Shown: positions 42,391 to 49,488 of the stretch, piece by piece
Position numbering within the stretch: position 1 is the first letter of the stretch
How the letters are laid out: each line of letters starts with the position of its first letter
NCBI GenBank assembly: GCA_018613035.1
Contig: JAGGRA010000011.1
Span: 25,532-89,531 of the forward strand
Reading direction: 5' to 3'
DNA: 64,000 bases
Origin: Pseudomonas sp. ISL-84
GTDB lineage: Bacteria > Bacillota > Bacilli > Bacillales > Cytobacillaceae
The notes under the pieces: generated by a model
The model's database searches: none
The model's input: the letters and a program-made list of their open reading frames with translations, nothing else
What the model was told of the DNA's origin: nothing
Program-made: the position numbers and the translations under genes

Positions 42391-43272
42391 CTACTCTACA
42401 AATTGATACATGTACTCCATCGCTTCAGGCAAGGATTCTCTCCATACTTTCCATTCATGGTCACCATCTACCACTCTGAACTCCACTAATTCTTTCTGGT
42501 GTTCTCTTAAGCTCTGGTAAAGCACCGCAGCGTGGTAAGCAATATCAAATGTATCGTGGTCTCCGGAATTAATGTAAAGCGGAACCTTGTGTCCGCCTGC
42601 TTTGTAATCATCAATGTATTGTGTGTAGTTCAATTCTTCCCATTTAGCAGCGTCAAATTGGCCATCCTTTTGGAAGGTAGGATGCGTTCTTCCTGAAGAG
42701 TGGCTTGGCGGTTCCGGTACATAAACCGCAGGGCTTAAAGCCGCACCGGCAACAAACATTTCAGGATATTTTAAAACAAAATTAACCGTTCCGTATCCGC
42801 CTGCTGATAGACCCGCGATTAACCGGCCTTCTTTTTCCTCAACCGTTCTCCAGGTTTCATCAATATGAGGAATCAAGTCATTCATAAATGCAGTTTCAGC
42901 CGCTTCATTATGGCCATCCACCCACCAGCTTTTGCTGGCTGGCATAACGATAATCGATGGAGGAATAACCCCTTTATTGATCAGCTTATCAGCTGTTTCC
43001 TTCACGTTTCCGCTTTGAACCCAATTATGTTCGTTACCGCCAGATCCATGAAGAAGATAAAGGACCGGATATTCTTCGCCGGAATTTTTATATTCGCTTG
43101 GCAAATAGATGTTGTAATTATATTCCCGCCCCAATGTTTCTGAACTGAAGCTTTGATGAATGATCTGGCTGTTGCTCGATTTCGGCGGTGTAATATTATC
43201 CGCAAAAGAGAGACTTGGAATCAACATGGCTAACAATAAAACAAAAATAAACAGGGACTTTCTACTAAACAT
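42391..43272 (-). CDS. secreted esterase of the esterase D/feruloyl-esterase-like family
   Basis: A 293-residue alpha/beta hydrolase. The N-terminal signal peptide (RKSLFIFVLLLAMLIPSLSFA) has a likely cleavage after position 24. Nucleophile S156 is in GLSAGGYG. A catalytic Asp is probably in NSGDHDTFD and the His in VDGDHEWKVW. Such secreted enzymes cleave acyl esters, for example on plant polysaccharides or mycolate-like lipids. No partner genes are near. The start is ATG. Confidence 0.85.
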   Translation of the reverse strand: MFSRKSLFIFVLLLAMLIPSLSFADNITPPKSSNSQIIHQSFSSETLGREYNYNIYLPSEYKNSGEEYPVLYLLHGSGGNEHNWVQSGNVKETADKLINKGVIPPSIIVMPASKSWWVDGHNEAAETAFMNDLIPHIDETWRTVEEKEGRLIAGLSAGGYGTVNFVLKYPEMFVAGAALSPAVYVPEPPSHSSGRTHPTFQKDGQFDAAKWEELNYTQYIDDYKAGGHKVPLYINSGDHDTFDIAYHAAVLYQSLREHQKELVEFRVVDGDHEWKVWRESLPEAMEYMYQFVE

Positions 43273-43341
43273 GTTTATACCTCCTCAAAAATTTTTCTTA
43301 GGGTCATTTCTCATAGATTGTTGTTTTTGTTTTGAACTCTG

Positions 43342-43534
43342 CCCGTTGATTTCCGCTGCGGGCACTCAGCGAACCCGCCGGGAGGGTTGCGAGCCTCCTC
43401 GGCTTCGCCTGTGGGGTCTCGCACTTCCCTCTCTTCCCGCAGGACACTGAATCAGCTTCCTCGAATGATCACCGCACGAAGAAAATGCGAATGCATTTTT
43501 GAGGATCAAGTGCCCTCCGCTACAATCAACTCAG
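43342..43534. repeat. GC-rich imperfect palindromic repeat, copy 5 (expanded)
   Basis: Ends CCCGTTGATTTCCGCT and CCGCTACAATCAAC. The inner GC blocks are shared, and about 50 bp of extra sequence is inserted on the right side, containing GAAAATGCGAATGCATTTTT. The rest of the gap up to 43.97 kb is AT-rich and shows no gene. Confidence 0.8.
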
Positions 43535-43940
43535 TTGGTTAAAATACGTTTGCCTTCAAAAAGCAACAAACTTTATGAAAACAATCTTCTTAATAAAGGT
43601 AAAACAGCCCTATGACACTCATAAACCCTTCATAACCCGGTAAAACTAGACCCTTCTTCTTTACGCATTCTCCTCCTTCTTCCATTTAAGTTTGATTATT
43701 CCGAATAAATAGAAAACATTTACATTGTGCTCTATTCTCCCTATCAAACTATTCAACCTTTCGAAAAAGGAAAAATAAGTAAATCGAATTAAACGAAATG
43801 ATAGAAATGAGGAATTGGTAGGAGATTCCTAAACTACTTTAGACACAGTACTTCAAACCAAACAGAGCTGCTCGCATAACGCGGCAGCTCTCTCTAATTG
43901 GCTACTATTCAAGAAGATGTCTGTGGAACATGATTGTGAA

Positions 43941-43970
43941 ACAAGAAAATTCGGGTGGTACCTGGTACTA
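43941..43970 (-). repeat. GGTACC-centred stop-codon repeat, copy 4
   Basis: Read with the gene it is TAGTACCAGGTACCACCCGA followed by ATTTTCTTG. The TAG is the stop of the SpoIIAA-like gene. Confidence 0.78.
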
Positions 43971-44324
43971 CTTTTTTATCCACATCCAGGCTTCCTCCAG
44001 CTGATGACCTTCGAAGTATTCAACTGTAATTCCAGGCAGGTAATTGGAAAGCTTTGATACAGTGCCAATCCAGTCTTTGTCACTGACCACGGCAAATTTA
44101 TCAAACTGCTTCCACCTTTTTATATCGAATTTGACGCCTTCTGTTGCGCCTTGGAAGGTGGTGCCGTCTACATCGGTCATGATGGCTAGAATATTAAATT
44201 TCTCATCCTCATTGAAGTTCTCTCTTACATACTGATCCAGTTTTTCAGCGTCTTCTTTTGTAGCATTGCCATTAAAGGCGAGTGCGATGGTGGATGGGTC
44301 TTGGGATTCTATGAATTGAAGCAT
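43968..44324 (-). CDS. SpoIIAA-like (STAS/SEC14 fold) family protein
   Basis: A 118-residue soluble protein resembling the SpoIIAA-like family. It starts MLQFIESQDPSTIALAFNGNATKEDAEKL and contains the typical YEFEGHQLEEAWMWI-like end. The ATG follows TTTGGAGGTAATGAT. Members are small lipid- or nucleotide-binding alpha/beta proteins of unclear role. It is monocistronic. Confidence 0.82.
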   Translation of the reverse strand: MLQFIESQDPSTIALAFNGNATKEDAEKLDQYVRENFNEDEKFNILAIMTDVDGTTFQGATEGVKFDIKRWKQFDKFAVVSDKDWIGTVSKLSNYLPGITVEYFEGHQLEEAWMWIKK

Positions 44325-44394
44325 ATCATTACCTCCAAATAGTCAATTTTTAATAGAATAGATTCCCTTGATTTGATTTAACGAAACAAGCAAA

Positions 44395-44429
44395 AAGAAC
44401 CAGCGAGGGGATATCCCCCGCTGGTTCTT
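44395..44429 (-). terminator. rho-independent terminator of the desaturase gene
   Basis: AAGAACCAGCG pairs with CGCTGGTTCTT, with AGGGGATATCCCC extending the stem. The minus strand continues TTTTTG. Confidence 0.88.
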
Positions 44430-44433
44430 CTAT

Positions 44434-45324
44434 TTATTTCTTGCTATAAAACCGATCCCGTACCTTCTTCAAGCGAGCATGATATTTCAAAATATCCAGC
44501 CTTGCCTTCTCCGCTTCCGGTGCAATCGGCCTCAATTTTTCAATCTCCCAATATTCAATAATCACATCCAGAACCTGATCAAAATACTCCAGCGGGCCAT
44601 AGTTCGCTTCTTTAGCAATGATAGACATCCGATCTTCAAAGTCCGGCATCACTGCACCAGGCATCTTGAAGTTCATGATAACATTCCCCAGATAGTAGCA
44701 ATAGTTAGGCTCCAGCTGCAGATGATGTTTAATCACATCCCGATAAAAGGCATAGTGCAAGGTCTCATCCTTCGCCAAGCGCCTTAGCATACTGGCCAAA
44801 TCCTTATCATGCGGCCCTGCTACCTTCGCCACATTGTAATAAAAGACCATGGTGGCAAGCTCCTGCATGGACGTGTAAACCATCGTTTCAAACGGTGTAT
44901 GGAAGTCGGGATTCCAGCCATTTTCCACTGTTTGTTTATGCAGCTGGTGAAGCCTCGCCGGATTTACATTCCGTGTGATTAACAGATACGTTTCAAGCAA
45001 ATTCGAATGCTGATCCTCTTCCGCTGTCCACGTATGGACAAACTCCTTAATGACAGTCAATGATCCTTTAAAAGTCTGATCCAGATACGAGGTGAACCAT
45101 GGCAGGTTCACTTCGGTTAAAAGAGCTGTTTCAACAGCTGTAATAACCGAGCTTGGCAGAGTCACCTGGCTTTCATCCCAAGGAACGCGCCGAAAATCCT
45201 GTGCCTTATCCCATGGCAGGAATTCGTGATAACCCCAATCTATTTTCTCTGCCCGCTTTTTATGCTCCTCATACAACTCCCTTACCTTTGGCTCCAGTCG
45301 AAAATCAAGATGATTCGTTAACAA
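44434..45324 (-). CDS. diiron acyl-[acyl-carrier-protein] desaturase
   Basis: A 296-residue ferritin-like enzyme of the plant-type soluble acyl-ACP desaturase family. Both diiron motifs are intact: EEDQH (102-106) and DETLH (186-190), with further Glu ligands near E65-E71 and E155. It would insert a double bond into an acyl-ACP chain using O2 and reduced ferredoxin. The TTG start follows GGAGGTC at seven nt. Most Bacillus use membrane Des desaturases, and this soluble type is better known from actinobacteria and plants. It is monocistronic with its own terminator. Confidence 0.87.
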   Translation of the reverse strand: MLTNHLDFRLEPKVRELYEEHKKRAEKIDWGYHEFLPWDKAQDFRRVPWDESQVTLPSSVITAVETALLTEVNLPWFTSYLDQTFKGSLTVIKEFVHTWTAEEDQHSNLLETYLLITRNVNPARLHQLHKQTVENGWNPDFHTPFETMVYTSMQELATMVFYYNVAKVAGPHDKDLASMLRRLAKDETLHYAFYRDVIKHHLQLEPNYCYYLGNVIMNFKMPGAVMPDFEDRMSIIAKEANYGPLEYFDQVLDVIIEYWEIEKLRPIAPEAEKARLDILKYHARLKKVRDRFYSKK

Positions 45325-45684
45325 GTTTAGACCTCCATTGCATAAATGTATTAACTATCCTGAATATCCATTTATAACTAACTATTATGACCTGTTCCTA
45401 AACCTACTATATCATATTTCCCCTTAAATTAACTAACACAAAGCTTGAATTTTCAGCATATTAGGACTTCCAACCTTCTATTTTTCTTGGATTTTCCTTT
45501 TTAATAAAACAACCCCCTATATTTCGACGTCAGTCTCCAGCAGATGACAACATCCGATTCGACATAGGTCGACAGTCACCGATTTTTGTAAATAACTTGT
45601 ATAAGAATGTAAAATTATCATTCTTTTAGACAATAAATGTGGTAAAATTATCTAAAATTATGTCGATAGGAGTGAATCGGAAAA

Positions 45685-46740
45685 GTGAAAAAACAGATGG
45701 TTACCATCGCTGCTGCCGCTATGCTTTCTTCTGCCTTCGCGGCCCAGGCATCAGCTGATACATATGTGGTAAAGAAAGGCGATACTTTATCTCAAATTGC
45801 CACAAAGAATAAAACAACTGTGACGGAGCTTAAAAAGACAAATAATTTGAGCACGGATTTTCTTTCTATAAACCAAACACTCCAGCTGCCTGGGACTTCA
45901 AAAGAACAAAAAACCAGTAAGCCAGCCATTGTAACGCCACCTGCAACTCCAACTGCCAACCATACATATACAGTCAAACCTGGCGATACTTTATCCAAAA
46001 TTGCCTTAAACCATAAAATTAGTTTAGTAGATTTAATGAGCTGGAATAATCTTACCCACCATATAATCCGGCCTGGGCAGGTACTAAAGGTAACAAAAGC
46101 CGCTGAAAGTACTGCAGGCAAACAAACGGAAACATCTGCTGCACCTCCAGCTCCGGCTGCTCCTGCTCCCGCCGTTAATTCAACAGCATACACAGTCGTA
46201 AAGGGCGATACACTGAGCACGATTGCTGCCAAAAATAAAGCAACTGTACAGCAGATTAAAGATTGGAATAAGCTTAGCTCGGATATAATTTATATTGGCC
46301 AAAAGCTAGTGTTAGGAGGCACCGAACAAACCCCTCCCAAACAAGCCGTAAATGAAAAGCCTGGCAAGGTAGAAAACAGTTCTGCAAACTCCCTGCTGGA
46401 AGAAGCCCAAAAACATATCGGGGTTCCCTATAAATGGGCAGGCTCTACCCCGGAAGGATTTGATTGCAGCGGTTTTATCTATTATGTCCTTAATAAATCC
46501 GGTTCCCAGCTGGGCCGATATTCAACAGACGGATATTACAGCCGTTCCTACTATATCAATCAGCCTCAGCATGGTGATCTCGTATTTTTCGAGAATACCT
46601 ATCGGCCCGGCATTTCACATATGGGCTTCTATGTGGGGGATAACAAGTTCATTCATGCAAGCTCCAACGGCGTTGAAATCTCCAGTCTCGACGACCCTTA
46701 CTATAAAAAGCATTTTGATGGTTTTAAAAGATTTTATTAG
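45685..46740 (+). CDS. LysM-NlpC/P60 cell-wall endopeptidase
   Basis: A 351-residue secreted hydrolase. Signal peptide residues 1-24 end in AQASA. Three LysM repeats (about 26-69, 93-136 and 167-209; each starts YVVKKGDTLSQIA or similar) are joined by Pro/Ala/Thr linkers. The C-terminal NlpC/P60 domain has nucleophile C261 in FDCSGF and the His in ISHMGFYVG. It cleaves D-gamma-glutamyl-diaminopimelate bonds in peptidoglycan, as in LytE/LytF-type autolysins. GTG start after ATAGGAGTGAATCGG. The 360 bp upstream holds only an AT-rich promoter region. Confidence 0.92.
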   Translation: MKKQMVTIAAAAMLSSAFAAQASADTYVVKKGDTLSQIATKNKTTVTELKKTNNLSTDFLSINQTLQLPGTSKEQKTSKPAIVTPPATPTANHTYTVKPGDTLSKIALNHKISLVDLMSWNNLTHHIIRPGQVLKVTKAAESTAGKQTETSAAPPAPAAPAPAVNSTAYTVVKGDTLSTIAAKNKATVQQIKDWNKLSSDIIYIGQKLVLGGTEQTPPKQAVNEKPGKVENSSANSLLEEAQKHIGVPYKWAGSTPEGFDCSGFIYYVLNKSGSQLGRYSTDGYYSRSYYINQPQHGDLVFFENTYRPGISHMGFYVGDNKFIHASSNGVEISSLDDPYYKKHFDGFKRFY

Positions 46741-46764
46741 ACACCTGTCCATGGTGTCTTCTTT
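46739..46764 (+). terminator. rho-independent terminator of the NlpC/P60 gene
   Basis: AGACACC pairs with GGTGTCT and is followed by TCTTTAATTT, starting at the stop codon. Confidence 0.7.
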
Positions 46765-46912
46765 AATTTGGCTCTGTAAAAGCTCATTGATTGGAGTGAA
46801 GTCTGTAACACTTCTTAAAAAACCTTCTTACTTTCTTCGCCGGGGGCCACTGAAAATCTGCCGATTGTTTGGTTTTCCTGAGGGTACATGAATGAATTAG
46901 TTAAGTAGCAGT

Positions 46913-47050
46913 AGGTTGATTGGAGCGGAAGGTGCGAGACTCCTGCGAGAGCAGCGGGACAGGTGAGTCCCCACAGGCGCTTAAGCGCCGAGGAGGCTCA
47001 CCGCACGCCCCGCGGAAAGCGAGCATCCTGGAGTGGAAATCAACCGGCTA
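46913..47050. repeat. GC-rich imperfect palindromic repeat, copy 6 (inverted)
   Basis: Runs from TTGATTGGAGCGGAAGG to GTGGAAATCAACCGG, the reverse orientation relative to copies 2 and 3. The centre (GGCGCTTAAGCGCCGAGGAGG) forms a perfect hairpin. TTTAACAGAG follows, the outer flank also seen at copy 2. No gene is visible in 46.77-47.32 kb. Confidence 0.85.
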
Positions 47051-47327
47051 ATTTAACAGAGGATGTCCTTCAAGGGCTTTTTCAGAGGCCTCCTTTCTCT
47101 GAGCGGTTTTATTCCAAATGCCCATCCAATGTCCAGCAGGTGAAGCGAATCAAAGAGACCCTTCAGGCTTAATGCTTGATGAGGTTCATCAGCTGGCAGT
47201 TTATCAGAACCTTAAATTAACAAACCTATTAAATTACATAATATTCCTCTTTTACCATATAAAACTAGTAAAATAAGGTAATTTGTATTATAGTAGAAGA
47301 GAATTTTATCGAATTGGAGGAGATTTT

Positions 47328-48497
47328 TTGAAACGCTCAGCAATCTGGTCTATTGTCATTGCTTGTATCTTGTTGGTTGTATCACCTTTTCAGGCAGCCG
47401 CTGCAAGCCCTAAGGTGAAAATTGTGGTTAATGATGAAGCGTTAAAGCTTGATGTTGACCCTTATATGAAGGATAACCGTGTCCTTGTTCCTGTCCGCGG
47501 CGTATTTGAGAACATCGGCCTGAACGTGAATTGGAATGCATCCACAAAGACAGCTACAATCAAGAACGAAGAAACATCCATAAACATGAAGCTTGGCAAA
47601 AAAGATGTTCAGGTAAATGGAAAAACGGTAAAGGTAGATTCAGCCGTAGCGATGAAAAATAATCGTCTGTTCATCCCGATCCGCTTTGTAATCGAAAATT
47701 CCGGTGCACAAGTTAACTGGAATCAGGCGCAAAAAACGGTTTATGTAACATCTGGATTGTCTCCTGCAGCAAAGGCATTCTTAAGCAAGCTTTCACAGGT
47801 GGAAATGAATAGCTTCACTGCCGATATGAAAGTACAGCAGTCTATGACATACCTTGGTGAAAAAATGACAATGGATATGGATATGAAAATGGACATGGTC
47901 CTTGATCCGATCGGTTTATATCAATTTATGTCCATGACCATGAAAGAGTTTGGCGAAGAAAATGTAACAACAGAATCCTATCTGACAAAGGATGGGTACT
48001 ATTCTTTTGATCCTATGTTTAACAAATGGGTGAAATACGATGATGAAATGGCTAAAGAAATGCTTAGTCTATCGGACTATCAAATGTCTCCCACGGAACG
48101 TTTTGAGTTAATTCAGCGCTACTACAAAAATGTAAAGATTATTGAAAACGCTGGTACTTATGAGCTTCACGCTTCTCTATCAGGAAAAGGATTCCAGGAT
48201 CTTATTGACGAGATGTTAAATCTTTCTGGATTAGGCGTAGAGGAAGATATTTTTAACGGCATGGAGATTATTATTAATAAAATGAATATTGTTTCCATCA
48301 TTGATAAGAAGACTCTTTACCCAATTTCAGACACGATGGACTCTGACATGACCATCAGTGCTGAAGGCGAGAAAATGAACATTAAGCAAAAAGCTAATAA
48401 CACATACTCCAACGTTAACAAGCTTGAAAAAATTACGATTCCACAGCATGTGATTGACACTGCGGTTCCTTTTGAAGAGCTTTATGGAGAAGAATAA
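47328..48497 (+). CDS. secreted copper-amine-oxidase-N-domain protein
   Basis: A 389-residue exported protein. Signal peptide (SAIWSIVIACILLVVSPFQAAAA) is followed by a copper amine oxidase N-terminal-like domain (about 30-145). This shows the usual paired strands VNDEALKLDVDPYMKDNRVLVPVRGVFE and VNGKTVKVDSAVAMKNNRLFIPIRFVIE. The C-terminal half is rich in Met and acidic residues and resembles the DUF6612/LppX-like fold of bacterial lipoproteins without a lipobox. The TTG start follows GGAGGAGATTTT; an earlier start would lack a ribosome site. Probably surface-associated, function unknown. Confidence 0.8.
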   Translation: MKRSAIWSIVIACILLVVSPFQAAAASPKVKIVVNDEALKLDVDPYMKDNRVLVPVRGVFENIGLNVNWNASTKTATIKNEETSINMKLGKKDVQVNGKTVKVDSAVAMKNNRLFIPIRFVIENSGAQVNWNQAQKTVYVTSGLSPAAKAFLSKLSQVEMNSFTADMKVQQSMTYLGEKMTMDMDMKMDMVLDPIGLYQFMSMTMKEFGEENVTTESYLTKDGYYSFDPMFNKWVKYDDEMAKEMLSLSDYQMSPTERFELIQRYYKNVKIIENAGTYELHASLSGKGFQDLIDEMLNLSGLGVEEDIFNGMEIIINKMNIVSIIDKKTLYPISDTMDSDMTISAEGEKMNIKQKANNTYSNVNKLEKITIPQHVIDTAVPFEELYGEE

Positions 48498-48509
48498 TTG
48501 GTTTTGGAG

Positions 48510-48538
48510 GCCACCCTTGAGTTTAGGGTGGCTTTTTA
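48510..48538 (+). terminator. rho-independent terminator
   Basis: GCCACCC and GGGTGGC pair around TTGAGTTTA, followed by TTTTTAAT, after the copper-amine-oxidase-N-domain gene. Confidence 0.88.
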
Positions 48539-48606
48539 ATTAAGATTTATCTTCCAGCGCTGCTTATGATAGATTAAGACTATCTAATTGAACAGGAGCG
48601 GACACC

Positions 48607-49338
48607 ATGCCATTAACTTTTGCTCACCCGGCAGCGATACTTGCATTCTCAAGAAAAAGCAGATATGTTCATTTTTCTGCAATGGTTTTAGGCAGTATGG
48701 CTCCAGATTTTGAATACTTTTTAAGAGGTCAGCCAATCGCGGAGATTGGCCATTCCTTTACTGGTTTTATTTTGTTTAATCTGCCCTTGGCAGCAATCAT
48801 TTATTTAATCTACCATCACTTTGTTCATCAAATTCTGGTCAGTCATTTACCCTTTTTCCTGCAGGACACTTATACATATAAAACAGAATCCAATCCTCTG
48901 ATGAAAATAATTGTGTTTTGTTATTCTGCTCTATTCGGAATGCTTACGCACGTAGTATGGGATTCTTTTACACATATGAATGGATATATGGTATTAAAAT
49001 TTCCTGTCTTTTTTACTTACAGTTTTAATATCTATGGCTTTTCCATACCTTTGTATAAATTCCTGCAGCATGGAAGTACGATTTTAGGGATCACAGCGAT
49101 TTTGGGGTATATGTATTACAGAGCTATGTCTCAGAGAAAACATAACCATACTAATATTCATCCTAAGCAAAAAGTTATTTTTTGGTCTTCTATAACTCTT
49201 TTAACATTATTATTCCTAATCCTCTGGCAGCTTCTTAATTATGTTCCAATTAATAGTTATGGAATTTTGGTTGTCAGAATGATTGATTCTTTTTTCATAA
49301 GTTTATTAACTGTTTCTTTGGTCTTTAAAAAAATATAA
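48607..49338 (+). CDS. DUF4184 family membrane protein
   Basis: A 243-residue membrane protein with about six helices. The N-terminal MPLTFAHPAAILAF and GSMAPDFEYF, and the mid-protein GMLTHVVWDSFTH, match DUF4184, a family with conserved His and Asp that resembles membrane metal-dependent hydrolases such as YdjM. The ATG follows ACAGGAGCGGACACC. It stands alone between two terminators. Confidence 0.82.
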   Translation: MPLTFAHPAAILAFSRKSRYVHFSAMVLGSMAPDFEYFLRGQPIAEIGHSFTGFILFNLPLAAIIYLIYHHFVHQILVSHLPFFLQDTYTYKTESNPLMKIIVFCYSALFGMLTHVVWDSFTHMNGYMVLKFPVFFTYSFNIYGFSIPLYKFLQHGSTILGITAILGYMYYRAMSQRKHNHTNIHPKQKVIFWSSITLLTLLFLILWQLLNYVPINSYGILVVRMIDSFFISLLTVSLVFKKI

Positions 49339-49349
49339 AGTAAATATTT

Positions 49350-49378
49350 GGGTTCCCTCCAATGAGGGGCCCATTTTT
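49350..49378 (+). terminator. rho-independent terminator of the DUF4184 gene
   Basis: GGGTTCCCTC pairs with GAGGGGCCC and is followed by ATTTTTATTT. Confidence 0.7.
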
Positions 49379-49432
49379 ATTTCTACTCGTATGTTAGAAT
49401 CCTAAGCCATATTTCCCAGCACCCCACCCCCA

Positions 49433-49454
49433 TTCAATCAAACGTTTGATTGAA
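49433..49454. repeat. dispersed palindrome ATCAAACGTTTGAT, copy 5
   Basis: The core with four further matched bases on each side makes a perfect 22-bp palindrome between two convergent genes, touching the S-layer gene terminator. Confidence 0.9.
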
Positions 49455-49480
49455 AAAAGGCCCTGCATAAGCAGAGCCTC
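49453..49480 (-). terminator. rho-independent terminator of the S-layer gene
   Basis: AGGCTCTGC pairs with GCAGGGCCT around TTAT and is followed by TTTTTT on the minus strand. Confidence 0.85.
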
Positions 49481-49488
49481 TTAATCTA

